64,000 bases of DNA, from assembly GCF_051521495.1 (NCBI RefSeq), contig NZ_CP150355.1, positions 558,001 through 622,000 on the forward strand, given 5' to 3'. This DNA is from Sorangium sp051521495. Its GTDB lineage: Bacteria > Myxococcota_A > Polyangia > Polyangiales > Polyangiaceae. The notes under the pieces were generated by a model. It saw only the letters and a list, made by a program, of their open reading frames with translations, was not told where the DNA came from and searched no databases. This document shows positions 52,264 through 61,259 of this stretch, one piece after another. The translations under genes were made by a program, and so were the position numbers. Numbering within the stretch: the first letter of the stretch is position 1; every line of letters begins with the position of its first letter.

Positions 52264-54057
52264 TCAGGGCTTCTTGTCGGGCGCCTTCGCGGCGGCCGTC
52301 GCCCCGGACTCCCCGCGGCTGCGGCGGTACACCCACGCGGCGAGGATCTTCCGATCGTTCGCGGAGAGCTTCTCCTCGAACGCCGGCATGTGGCCTTCCA
52401 GATCCTTCGCCATGGCCGCCGGCGGGTAGGCCTTGCCGCTGCCGGGGTTCGTGATCTGCGCCTCGATCCATGCGATCGAGGCCCAGCCGCGGAGCTCGGG
52501 GGCGGCGGACTCCTCGTCGTCGGTCTTGCCGTCGAGCCGGTGGCAGCTCGTGCACCGCTGCCGGACCATCTTCTCTCCGGGCGTCCCGGCGCCGGGCTCC
52601 CCGCGCGCCTGCCCCTCGAGGAACGCGGCGATCGTCTCCTGGTCAGCCGCGCTCATCGGCGTGAACACCTTCGCCGCCTCGGGATCCGCGGGCGGCTTCA
52701 CCGCCGACGGCATCATCTCCTTGAACGCCGTCTTGCCGAAGAGGTGGTCGGCGTCGGGGTCCTTCAGCACCTCGAGCGCCCAGGCCTTCGTCCCGAACCC
52801 GGTGAGATCCGGCGCCGTCTGCTTGTCCTTGGGCGGGCCGAGATCGTTCAGCCGATGGCAGCTCGCGCACTCCTTCTTGTAGAGGTCTTCGCCGCGCGTC
52901 TCCGGATCGTTCCGGAGCATCGCGAGCGCGCCTTCGGGCGGGACGCCTTGCTTGAACAGCGCTATCGCGCGCGCGGTCCGCGCGGCGCTCTGCGCCTCCG
53001 AGCGCTGGAAGCCCTCGTCCTTCGCGTCCGACGCGAACGACTTCGCCAGCAGGCCGGCGGCCCCGAGCCCGATCAAGAACAGCGGCGCGAGCGCCGGCAG
53101 CCGCGCGCGGAGCGGGCCCTGCTTCCTGTCGATGAACGGGAGCAGGGCGAGGTACAGCCCCATCACCCCGGGCAGGCCGACGGTCGCGATGAGCTCCAGC
53201 GAGCCAGGGAAGAACTTGCGGAGCTCGAAGAGCGGGCGGAAGTACCAGGCGGGGCGGGCGGTGTAGTCGCTGACGGCATCCGCGGGCGCCTCGAGCGGGG
53301 CGCCGTGGTTCATGGCCGCGAGATCGAACAGGACGACGAGGACGAGCGCCGCGGCCAGCAGGATCAGGCCGAGCTGCTTCGGGTAGAGCCGATCCGCCTT
53401 CGTGAGATCGGCGCCGTAGGGCGGGCTGAAGCCGTGCCTGCGGAACTGCGCGAAGCTCCCGGCGAGCAGCAAGGCCATGACCGCCGGCAGCACGACGACG
53501 TGCAGGCCGTAGAGCCGCGTCAGCGTCAGGTGACCGAGCGAGCTCCCGCCGACGACGAGCTGCTGCGTGAACGACCCGACCACGGGGACCGAGCCCATGA
53601 TGCCCGTCTCGACGCGCGCGCCCCAGTAGCCGTCCTGGTCCCACGGGAGCGGGTTGCCCGTGAAGGCGAAGCCGAGGATCACGCCGAGCAGCCCGAGGCT
53701 CAGGAACCAGCCGATCTCGCGCGGCGCGCGGTACGCCCCGTGGAGCGCGATCCGCGCCACGTGGATCGCGACCAGGACGACGAGCGCTTGCGCCCCGAAG
53801 TAGTGGAGGCCTCGGACGAGCCACCCGGCGCGCAGGGTGAAGTTGATGTGCGCGACGCTCGCCCACGCCGTGGTCGCGCTCGGGGCGTAGGCCGTCGTGA
53901 GCAGCGCGCCCGTGACGACCTCGACGAGCAGCAGCAGCGCGAGCGCGCCCCCCCAGACGTAGCCGATGCGGGCGCCGCCGGGGATGGGCTCGTCGAGGAA
54001 GCGGCGGAGCGGCTCGCGGTAGCCCAGGCGTTCGTTCAGCCAGTCGCCGAGGCTCAT
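52264..54057 (-). CDS. cytochrome b fused to a diheme cytochrome c domain
   Basis: Membrane subunit of a quinol-oxidising bc-type complex, 597 residues. N-terminal cytochrome b/b6 helices (about 30-235): heme ligand candidates H85, H99 and H186 match b6 H86, H100 and H187, but position 201 (b6 H202) is Ser. The Qo-site PEWY motif reads PAWY near 270. Three more helices (about 245-380) correspond to subunit IV. The C-terminal 220 residues hold two cytochrome c heme sites (CASCH near 400, CTSCH near 500). Downstream of and overlapping the Rieske gene by ATGA, forming an operon. Confidence 0.88.
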   Translation of the reverse strand: MSLGDWLNERLGYREPLRRFLDEPIPGGARIGYVWGGALALLLLVEVVTGALLTTAYAPSATTAWASVAHINFTLRAGWLVRGLHYFGAQALVVLVAIHVARIALHGAYRAPREIGWFLSLGLLGVILGFAFTGNPLPWDQDGYWGARVETGIMGSVPVVGSFTQQLVVGGSSLGHLTLTRLYGLHVVVLPAVMALLLAGSFAQFRRHGFSPPYGADLTKADRLYPKQLGLILLAAALVLVVLFDLAAMNHGAPLEAPADAVSDYTARPAWYFRPLFELRKFFPGSLELIATVGLPGVMGLYLALLPFIDRKQGPLRARLPALAPLFLIGLGAAGLLAKSFASDAKDEGFQRSEAQSAARTARAIALFKQGVPPEGALAMLRNDPETRGEDLYKKECASCHRLNDLGPPKDKQTAPDLTGFGTKAWALEVLKDPDADHLFGKTAFKEMMPSAVKPPADPEAAKVFTPMSAADQETIAAFLEGQARGEPGAGTPGEKMVRQRCTSCHRLDGKTDDEESAAPELRGWASIAWIEAQITNPGSGKAYPPAAMAKDLEGHMPAFEEKLSANDRKILAAWVYRRSRGESGATAAAKAPDKKP

Positions 54058-54695
54058 CCTGCGATCTCCTGCAGCTCGGCGGTCCCGTCACGGTAGCGCC
54101 GGAAGTCCACCTCGACCCAGCCGTCCACGACCCGCGTCGCGAGCGGATCCATGGGGCGCGGGGACGGCCCCGTCTCAGGCGCACCCGACAGGGCGAAGCG
54201 GGACGCGTGACACGGGCAGTTGAAGCTCTTCTTGTCGTCGTTGAGCTCGATCCCGCACCCGAGGTGGGGGCACGTGGCGCTCATCGCTCGGATCTTCTCG
54301 CCCTCTCGGATGACCCAGATCGCGCCGAGCATCTGGTCCTTCGCGACCGTGAAGGCGTCGCGCTCCTCGCCGATCACCTTGAGCCGGCGCGGCTCGCCCG
54401 CCGGGAGATCCGCGAGGCGCCCGATCCGGATCCAGCGCTCGCGCCCGCCCGCAGAGCCCGCGTTGCTCGCGGCGGGACCGGCGATGAAGCTCGCCGCCGG
54501 CACCGCGATCGCGCCGGCATAGGCGAGACCGCCGAGCGCCACGAGCACCTTCAGGGCGCCGCGCCGCTCCTCGGGGGGCGGGCCTGCGGACGGCGCGCCG
54601 GCGCTCGCGGGCACCCCGTGCGGCCCGGGTTCGTGCGGCAATCCGTGTCCGAGGTACCCCCCGGCACCAGGTTCCTTTTGCGTCGGCTCTGCCAT
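54054..54695 (-). CDS. Rieske iron-sulfur protein
   Basis: 2Fe-2S subunit that accepts an electron from quinol, 213 residues. A Gly/Pro-rich cytosolic N-terminus (about 1-45) precedes a membrane anchor (ALKVLVALGGLAYAGAIAVPA, about 47-67) and the Rieske domain with CPHLGC near 143 and CPCHASRF near 161, giving both Cys-His ligand pairs. The start ATG has GGGAGAG eight bases upstream. Its stop overlaps the cytochrome b start (ATGA), so the subunits are translationally coupled. Confidence 0.92.
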   Translation of the reverse strand: MAEPTQKEPGAGGYLGHGLPHEPGPHGVPASAGAPSAGPPPEERRGALKVLVALGGLAYAGAIAVPAASFIAGPAASNAGSAGGRERWIRIGRLADLPAGEPRRLKVIGEERDAFTVAKDQMLGAIWVIREGEKIRAMSATCPHLGCGIELNDDKKSFNCPCHASRFALSGAPETGPSPRPMDPLATRVVDGWVEVDFRRYRDGTAELQEIAG

Positions 54696-54888
54696 CTCGT
54701 AGGCTCTCCCTCGCTCGCGCCGCTCTCCGAAATGCCGCCCAGACTGGAGCGGGACCGTCGGCGGCCACAGCGGACGGCAGCATATCGAAAACACAGGCGT
54801 AACGTTGAATCCTCGCCATCGCGTACACCGGGGCGATTGCGCTTCGACCGGCACAGCCGAAAGTTCTCTTTCAGTTGTTCAGGTCCCG

Positions 54889-57255
54889 ATGCCTCGCCCT
54901 GTCGCTACAGCGCTCGCGATGTTCACCGTGCTCGGGGCCACCGCCTGTGCCGCTTCGCGTCAACCGCCGGCGTGTACGCGCCCCGACCTCAGCGGGTGCG
55001 CCATCGACGACGTCTCGTTCGAGGGCGACGAGGTGATCAGCGGCGACGAGCTCGCCGCGCGGATCGCGACGGCGGAGAGTTCGCGCATCCTCGCCGGCGC
55101 GCTCGAGCCCGTGCCGATCCTGAGCATCTGGGACGCGCTCACGGTCGAGTACGAGCGGTTCGACCGGTTCGTGCTCGAGCGTGATCTGGCCCGCATCGAG
55201 CGGTATTACCGGGCGCGCGGGTTCTACGGGGCGCGGGTGCGCGCCGCGCGGGTGCAGCGGATCGGCGGCCCGGGCAAGGAGGGGCGCGTGCGGGTGCGCA
55301 TCGTCCTCTCCGAGGGCGCGCCGGTGAAGATCGCGTCGGTCGATCTGGCGTGGCGGGACTGGACCCTCGAGAAGGGCAGGAACATCGGCCGGCCGGTGAC
55401 CGAGGCGAAGGACGAGCTCAAGATCGGAGAGCGCCTGGACGAGGCGCGCTACGAGGAGCTCAAGAAGACCCTGCTCCGGGTGCTCACCGATCGCGGCTTC
55501 GCCTACGCGAACGTGGAGGGGCACGTCGACGTCGACCTCGTGAAGAACGAGGCGCGGATCCGCTACACGATCGAGCTCGGCCCCGAGTGCAGGTTCGGCA
55601 AGGTCAAGCTGGAGGGGCTCGGTGAGCTGCCCGAGGCACCCGTCAGGACGGCGATCGGCATCGAGGAGGGCGAGCGCTTCTCGACCGCGGATCTGGCGGA
55701 TGCGGAGCAGGCGCTCGCCGACTTCGGCGTGTTCGGCGCCGTCGCCGTGAAGCCTGAGCTCGCGCCGCCCGGTCAGCCCAGGAACCCGGTCGTCCCGGTG
55801 ACGTTCTCCGTGCAGCCGGCCGCGCTGCGCGCCGTGAGGCTCGGCGGAGGCGCCGAGGTTGGCTCGCGCGTCGAGGCGCACCTCGTCGCCGGGTGGGAGG
55901 ATCGCAACTTCCTCGGGGGACTGCGCCGCTTCAGCGTCGAGGCGCGGCCGGGGCTCGTCTTTTACCCGGTGGAGTTCTCGAACCTGTTCGGCAAGGAGCT
56001 GGGGGACACCTTCCGCCTCCTGCCGGAGATCCAGCTCCGATCCGAGCTCCGCCAGCCCGGGGCGTTCGAGCGGCGCACGGCCGCGGTGCTGCGCGGCTCG
56101 TTCAAGCTCTACTGCCCGCAGACCGGTGAGTTCTGCACCAAGCCGGAGGAGCCGAGCGGCGCCGGCGGCGGGGCGTCAGGAGCTGCACCCAATCCTGCCC
56201 AGGAGGCTCCGGAACACGCGATTGTCGGCTACCGCGAGTACGTAGGATCCATCGGCATCGAGCGGCCTTTCCTGAAATCGGACCTGAACGCGGCCCTCCT
56301 CTACAATGTCCAGCTGAACAGTCCGTTCACCTACAATTCGGCGCGGCTTCCCTCGGGGTTCGGGACCCTCTTCATCCCTTATCTCCAGGCGCTGGTGTCC
56401 TATGATCGCCGCGTGAACCAGGCGGGGAAGCCCGACAGGCTCACCCCCCACCACGGCTATTACGTGGCGCTGGACACGCAGCTGGCTGGCTATCTGGGGT
56501 TCGACACCGCGATCGCGGAGGCCCTGGTCGGCGAGAAAGCGGAGGACGAGAGGGACAAGAGGTTTCACTCCGCGCGCGACATCCGCCTTCAGCCCGAGTT
56601 TCGCGCCTACGTCCCCGTTTCAAAGCGATGGACCCTGGGGTTCCGCTTGATGACCGGGTGGTTGTTCACGGGCGCCTACGGCGACGCCTCCCTGGATCCG
56701 GCCCAGTGCGACGCTCTCGCGGGCGTGGACAGGGACCGTTGCCGGAGAGACGTGGGGGTCGATCTTCAGCTGATGCAGTTCCGCGGGTTCTTCAGCGGTG
56801 GCGCGACCAGCAACCGCGGATACGGGTACAACGAGGTCGGCCCGCACGCCCGCGTGCCGAGTTCGACGGCCGGCGGCGGCGCGGGCGAGGAGGACGCCCC
56901 GCTGGTCCCCATCGGCGGCCGGCTGCTGTGGGAGACGAGCCTGGAGCTGCGAATACCGCTCGGCGAGAGCTTCGGTACCGTGATCTTCGCCGACGCAGGC
57001 GACGTCACCCGGGAGCACCGGCTGTTCCGCTCGGAAGCGCAGCGCCTGCACCTCTCGGCGGGCTTCGGGCTGCGCTACGTCACGCCGGTCGGACCGCTGC
57101 GCTTCGACGTCGGCTACCGCATCCCCTGCATGCAGGTGCTCGGGGTCTGCCACGAGAGAGCAGCAGAGGGCTGGCCCGAGGATGAGCGACGCCCGGCCAA
57201 GCTGTTCGACGTGCTGCCCATCGCCGTGAACCTGGCGATCGGCGAGGCGTTCTGA
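54889..57255 (+). CDS. Omp85-family outer-membrane protein (BamA/TamA-like)
   Basis: 788-residue outer-membrane protein, probably involved in inserting or exporting proteins. The N-terminal signal region reads MFTVLGATACAAS; a Cys follows the hydrophobic stretch, so lipidation is possible although the lipobox is imperfect. POTRA-like domains span about 30-340 (for example RYYRARGFYGARV near 106 and RGFAYANVEGHVDVD near 204). The 16-strand barrel follows, with the conserved loop-6 motif SNRGYGYNEVGP near 642 and a terminal strand ending NLAIGEAF. The start is the ATG at 54889; upstream frame is not protein-like. The stop codon lies in a 46-bp repeat that recurs twice downstream. Confidence 0.88.
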   Translation: MPRPVATALAMFTVLGATACAASRQPPACTRPDLSGCAIDDVSFEGDEVISGDELAARIATAESSRILAGALEPVPILSIWDALTVEYERFDRFVLERDLARIERYYRARGFYGARVRAARVQRIGGPGKEGRVRVRIVLSEGAPVKIASVDLAWRDWTLEKGRNIGRPVTEAKDELKIGERLDEARYEELKKTLLRVLTDRGFAYANVEGHVDVDLVKNEARIRYTIELGPECRFGKVKLEGLGELPEAPVRTAIGIEEGERFSTADLADAEQALADFGVFGAVAVKPELAPPGQPRNPVVPVTFSVQPAALRAVRLGGGAEVGSRVEAHLVAGWEDRNFLGGLRRFSVEARPGLVFYPVEFSNLFGKELGDTFRLLPEIQLRSELRQPGAFERRTAAVLRGSFKLYCPQTGEFCTKPEEPSGAGGGASGAAPNPAQEAPEHAIVGYREYVGSIGIERPFLKSDLNAALLYNVQLNSPFTYNSARLPSGFGTLFIPYLQALVSYDRRVNQAGKPDRLTPHHGYYVALDTQLAGYLGFDTAIAEALVGEKAEDERDKRFHSARDIRLQPEFRAYVPVSKRWTLGFRLMTGWLFTGAYGDASLDPAQCDALAGVDRDRCRRDVGVDLQLMQFRGFFSGGATSNRGYGYNEVGPHARVPSSTAGGGAGEEDAPLVPIGGRLLWETSLELRIPLGESFGTVIFADAGDVTREHRLFRSEAQRLHLSAGFGLRYVTPVGPLRFDVGYRIPCMQVLGVCHERAAEGWPEDERRPAKLFDVLPIAVNLAIGEAF

Positions 57256-57382
57256 CGTGCAGCGATCCATCCGGCGGGCGGCGGACGGCGAGGCGTTCTG
57301 ACGTGCAGCGATCCATCCAGCAGGCGGCGGATGGCGAGGCGTTCTGACGTGCAGCGATCCATCCGGCGGACGGGCGGCGGAT
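57241..57382 (+). repeat. 46-bp tandem repeat x3 spanning the omp85 stop codon
   Basis: Units 57241-57286, 57287-57332 and 57333-57382 (the last with a 4-bp insertion) each begin GGCGAGGCGTTCTGA, the last codons and stop of the gene, followed by GTGCAGCGATCCATCC. The gene's own 3' end was duplicated twice, leaving two pseudo-ends in the trailer. Confidence 0.95.
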
Positions 57383-57418
57383 GGCGAGTCGGCCCACGCC
57401 CCGGCAGGGTGCGGGCGA

Positions 57419-57769
57419 TCAGCCCTCTTCTTCCTCGACGTTCCAGGCGGACAGCGCGGTCATCCCGATGGCGACCGAGCAGAGGCAGCACAGGGCGGGC
57501 TCTTCGAACCGGAGCTCATCGCCGCGCGACCACACATAGAGGCCGCGCCCGTGGGGCTCGCCCGTGATGGCCACGTTGCACACGTCGCAGCGAAGCTCGG
57601 TTGCGCCTGAGGCTGCTTGACGCGCGCGCAGCGCGCTGTCGGCGATCGCGTCGACCGAGACACAAATCGGGGCCAGTGTCCCTGTGAGCCGGTAATCCGC
57701 GTTTGCGGTCCCCTCCGGCGTAGGGCAGGGGTCCAGGTTCGCGGTCCCCTTCAGAGCGCCTTCAATCAC
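57419..57769 (-). CDS. small Cys-rich protein, unknown function
   Basis: 116-residue protein. The C-terminal half has paired Cys motifs (CDVCNVAITG and CCLCSVAIG, about residues 62 and 94) in a zinc-ribbon-like arrangement around GRGLYVWSRG. The N-terminal half is rich in short polar segments. No family recognised. The start is the GTG at 57769, six bases after GGAGG; the frame is open six codons further upstream without a better signal. Confidence 0.6.
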   Translation of the reverse strand: MIEGALKGTANLDPCPTPEGTANADYRLTGTLAPICVSVDAIADSALRARQAASGATELRCDVCNVAITGEPHGRGLYVWSRGDELRFEEPALCCLCSVAIGMTALSAWNVEEEEG

Positions 57770-57879
57770 ATCCACCTCCGGCGGCACGGCCGAATCTAGC
57801 TCAGGCCGAGACGGGACGCACGAGAAGGCTGCGCCTGAACACCATCAGGCCTGCTCCAAGGCGCCCATGTAGGCGAGCA

Positions 57880-57922
57880 CGCGGAGCGGCGCGTCATGAA
57901 CCTCATGGCGTACCGCTCCGCG
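57880..57922. terminator. 10-bp hairpin downstream of the Fe-S gene
   Basis: CGCGGAGCGG (57880-57889) pairs perfectly with CCGCTCCGCG (57913-57922) across a 23-base loop, about 30 bp past the stop of the minus-strand Fe-S gene. A likely stem, without a T-run. Confidence 0.4.
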
Positions 57923-57950
57923 CGTTCGTTTGCAGCGGAATTTGGCAGGG

Positions 57951-60347
57951 TCAAGCGCTGGCGGACGCGGCCGTCTCGGCGCCGGCGGCGTCCTGGGAGG
58001 CGGCCGAGCGGCTGCCGGCCGAGCGGTCGAGGGCACAGCTCTCTTCGAGCAGCTCGACCACGTCGAGCTGGCGGATCGACTCCTCCTTGGACTGATCCTT
58101 GAGGCCGTCGGTGATCATCGTCTGGCAGAACGGGCAGGCGGTCGCGATGGTCTTCGCCTCCGTCTGGAGCAGCTGCAGTGTCCGCTTGACGTTCACGCGG
58201 TCCTTGTTCTGCTCCTCCATCCACATCTGCGCGCCGCCAGCGCCGCAGCAGAGCCCCTTCTGCCGGTTCCACCCCTCGGCCTCGACGAGCTGCAGGCCGG
58301 GGATGCGCTTCAGGATGTCGCGCGGCTGCTCGTACACGTCGTTGTAGCGGCCGAGGTAGCAGGAGTCGTGGAAGACCACCTTCCCCTCGACCGGCTTGCT
58401 GGGGACGAGCTTCCTCTCGGCGACCAGGCCGAGCAGGAAGTCGGTGTGGTGCACGACCTCGAACTTCGCGCCGAAGTCGGGGTACTCGTTGGCGAGCGTG
58501 TTGAAGCAGTGGGGGCAGGTCGTGACGATCTTCCGGACGCCGCCCTGCTCCTTGTAGCCGTTCAGGGTCGCGGCGTTCTGCTCGGCGAGCATCGCAAAGA
58601 GGTACTCGTTGCCCGCGCGGCGCGCCGGATCACCGGTGCAGGTCTCCTCCTGGCCGAGGATGGCGAAGTCGACGCCGGCGGCCTTGAGGAGCCTCGCGGT
58701 CGCGCGGGCGATCTTCTTGGCGCGGTCGTCATAGCTCGCCGCGCAGCCGACCCAGTAGAGCACGGGGGCCTGCGGCTTCTCGGCCATGGTCGGGATCTCG
58801 AGCCCCTCGGCCCAGTTGCCGCGGTCGATGCGCGCGAGGTTCCAGGGGTTGCCGTTGACCTCCATCGCGTTGAACGGATTGCCGAGCTCGGCCGGGAACT
58901 CGCCCTTCACGAGGACCAGGTGGCGGCGCATGGAGACGATCTTGTCGACGTAGCTGATCATCACCGGGCACTGCTCCTCGCAGGCCCGGCACGTCGTGCA
59001 GGCCCAGAGCACGTCCGGGTGGACGACGTTCGCCACGAGGTCGACCGGCTTGTACCCGACCTCGGGGACCGGGACCGGGTTCTCCGGGGCCGCCTGCTCC
59101 GCGTGCTCCTGCGTCTCCGCTGCCTGGCCTTCCTGCGCGGCTGCGCCGTCGCTGGCTTGCCCGTTCGCCTGGGCCGCGTGGCCGTCGCCGGCGGCGCGCG
59201 GCTCGCCCCGCGGGCCGCCCGGCCTGTTGATGAACTCGCCCTCTCGGCCGTACAGGTGGTCGCGCAGGTCGAGGGTGAGCTGCTTGGGGCTCAGGATCTT
59301 GCCCGTCTTGTGGGCCGGGCAGTTGTCGCTGCAGCGGCCGCACTCGGTGCACGTGTAGAAGTCGAGGATCGCCTTCCAGGTGAAATCCTCGATGCGCGCG
59401 ATGCCGACCGGGGCGGCCTTCTCGGGCTCCTCGGCCGCCTTCATGACCATCTCGCCGATGGCCTCGGCGGTGCCCGCGACGAGCGGCAGCCGGCCGCGCG
59501 CCTCGATGTTGCGCGTGAAGACGTTCGGGATCGACGTGATGATGTGGAAGTGCTTCGAGTGCGGGAGCAGGTTCAGGAACACGAGCACCAGCGTGACGTG
59601 CGTCCAGAACCCGATGTGCGCGAGCACGACGAGCGCCCCCGGGCTGGCGCCGCTCAACAGGACGGCGAACAGCGAGCCCGCAGGCGCGGGGAACGGGTGC
59701 CAGCGGAGCGCCGCCGGGTCCGCGGGGACGCCCGCGAACGGGGCCGTCACCGTGGCGACGCGCTCGCAGAGCGCCGCGTCCGCGGGGCTACACGCCGCCG
59801 TCGACCAGCGGTGGTGCAGCACCATCGAGGCGCCGTCATACATCATGTCGCTCAGCATCATCGTGAGGATGATGCCGAGGATGAGGAGCCCCTCGCCGGA
59901 CAGGGTCATGCGCCGCTCGCGCTTGATCGCCCGGTAGTAGACGAACACGAGCGCGCCGGTCACGACCAGCGTGGCCATGACGTCCTTCACGAACTCGTAG
60001 ATGCCGCCGAGCGGCACCGCGCCGAACCCCGGCAGCCGCACCGGCTCGTGCCCCAGGATCCACAGGTCGAACGACGGGTCGAACCCGCGCCCCCACAGGA
60101 TCAGCGTTCGGAGCAGAAGAACCAGGAATCCAAAGAAGATGAGCTTATGCGCCAGCCCGGCAAGCGGGTAGTAACCCATCTTCCGCTGCTGGAAGGCGTA
60201 CTCCCAGGTGCCTTTGAGGCGCTCGGCGATCCGGTCGAGCCGGTCTTCCCCGCGCCCGACCTTGAGGAGCTGCCAACGCCGGTTGGCGCTCCACGCAAAA
60301 GCGGCGAAGAGGCCGACGAGCAATGTGAGCATCCACGTGGGATTCAT
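57951..60347 (-). CDS. membrane heterodisulfide reductase-like Fe-S oxidoreductase
   Basis: 798-residue membrane electron-transfer protein. About five N-terminal transmembrane helices with His-bearing segments (NarI-like cytochrome b region, about 5-290) are followed by two 4Fe-4S motifs (CTECGRCSDNCP near 339, CTTCRACEEQCP near 452) separated by a Gln/Ala-rich insertion, and two CCG domains (TTCPHCFNT near 612, LCCGAGGAQMWMEE near 700) of HdrB type. This layout matches proteins proposed to pass electrons between ETF and menaquinone (FadF/EMO group); that role is from the family, not proven here. No ETF genes are adjacent. A Ser/Ala-rich tail ends the protein. Confidence 0.85.
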   Translation of the reverse strand: MNPTWMLTLLVGLFAAFAWSANRRWQLLKVGRGEDRLDRIAERLKGTWEYAFQQRKMGYYPLAGLAHKLIFFGFLVLLLRTLILWGRGFDPSFDLWILGHEPVRLPGFGAVPLGGIYEFVKDVMATLVVTGALVFVYYRAIKRERRMTLSGEGLLILGIILTMMLSDMMYDGASMVLHHRWSTAACSPADAALCERVATVTAPFAGVPADPAALRWHPFPAPAGSLFAVLLSGASPGALVVLAHIGFWTHVTLVLVFLNLLPHSKHFHIITSIPNVFTRNIEARGRLPLVAGTAEAIGEMVMKAAEEPEKAAPVGIARIEDFTWKAILDFYTCTECGRCSDNCPAHKTGKILSPKQLTLDLRDHLYGREGEFINRPGGPRGEPRAAGDGHAAQANGQASDGAAAQEGQAAETQEHAEQAAPENPVPVPEVGYKPVDLVANVVHPDVLWACTTCRACEEQCPVMISYVDKIVSMRRHLVLVKGEFPAELGNPFNAMEVNGNPWNLARIDRGNWAEGLEIPTMAEKPQAPVLYWVGCAASYDDRAKKIARATARLLKAAGVDFAILGQEETCTGDPARRAGNEYLFAMLAEQNAATLNGYKEQGGVRKIVTTCPHCFNTLANEYPDFGAKFEVVHHTDFLLGLVAERKLVPSKPVEGKVVFHDSCYLGRYNDVYEQPRDILKRIPGLQLVEAEGWNRQKGLCCGAGGAQMWMEEQNKDRVNVKRTLQLLQTEAKTIATACPFCQTMITDGLKDQSKEESIRQLDVVELLEESCALDRSAGSRSAASQDAAGAETAASASA

Positions 60348-60547
60348 TCGCGGGGCGTCTCCAGGTGTAAAATGGCCACATCTTTTAAGGTGGGCGGCTG
60401 CCGGACGTCAACCGCGCGGCGGCGATGGAGCGCGCGGAGCTCCTTCGCCGGAAGTCTGTTCCTGCAAGGGCGGATACGTCGGTGCGCGCGGGGCGCTCGT
60501 CGCGTGCTGGCGGGGGCGCGTGCGGCGCGGCTCGCGCGCGGCGTGGC

Positions 60548-61258
60548 TCAGAGCGTGAACTCGACGCTTTTCTCCTCGGTCGCAGCGGAGGGAGACAGGT
60601 CGAGCGCCATGCTGTACGAGCGCTGGCCGACCCGCGCGCTCAGGCGGACGCGGATGGGGGCCGTCGCGTCGTTCAGTTTGTCGAGCCGCACGACGACGCG
60701 GTAGCGGCCCCGCGCCGGCTCGCCCTCGGTGAGGAAGACGTTCTCCACGTTCTGCTCCTGGCACTCGCCGCTCACGCGCGGGCAATCTCGGTCCTTCATG
60801 AGGCCGCTCGCCGTCGGCTCCCCGACGCGGGCGAGCTCTCCCGCCGGGTCATAGACGTTGAGATCGACGTCGGCGTCGGGCTCCTCCCAGGCAATCGTGA
60901 ACTGGAGGATCCCGGTGTGGAGCCCGCACCCCTCGTCGATCACGCCGTTGCAGTTGTTGTCGCGGGCATCGAAGCAGAGCTCGACCCCCGTCGGCGTGCA
61001 GGCGATCTCGAGCCCGACGCCCTCGGGGACCTTGATGTCCTTCGGCTGGAGGGGCGGCCTGGGCGGGGGCGGCGGCACCTCGATGCAGCCGGCGAGGAGC
61101 AGGGCGAGGGCGGCCGCGCCGCGCGCGGCGCGCGCGACGTCGATCGCTGCGCGGGCGAGGCGCGCGCGGAGGCCGTGAGGCGCCGGCGGGCGCGTTGCTG
61201 CGCGGCGGGCGCGCGGCTCGCGCCGCTGGGGACCGGGGCTTCGCATGGGGAGCCGCAT
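60548..61258 (-). CDS. putative lipoprotein with Asp/Asn-rich motif
   Basis: 236-residue exported lipoprotein. An Arg-rich start leads to a hydrophobic stretch ending LLLAGC, a good lipobox with Cys near 58; a Pro-rich linker follows. CFDARDNNCNGVIDEGC (about 94-110) resembles the Asp/Asn-rich, possibly calcium-binding repeats of myxobacterial secreted proteins. The rest (about 115-236) looks like a beta-sandwich. The long N-region before the signal is unusual, so a later start is possible. It begins one base after the trmH-like stop, in an operon with it. Confidence 0.68.
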   Translation of the reverse strand: MRLPMRSPGPQRREPRARRAATRPPAPHGLRARLARAAIDVARAARGAAALALLLAGCIEVPPPPPRPPLQPKDIKVPEGVGLEIACTPTGVELCFDARDNNCNGVIDEGCGLHTGILQFTIAWEEPDADVDLNVYDPAGELARVGEPTASGLMKDRDCPRVSGECQEQNVENVFLTEGEPARGRYRVVVRLDKLNDATAPIRVRLSARVGQRSYSMALDLSPSAATEEKSVEFTL

Positions 61259-61259
61259 G

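Noticed and set aside
57241..57382. CRISPR-like array
   Set aside because: The three units are contiguous with no spacers and include coding sequence of the upstream gene, so they are a tandem duplication.
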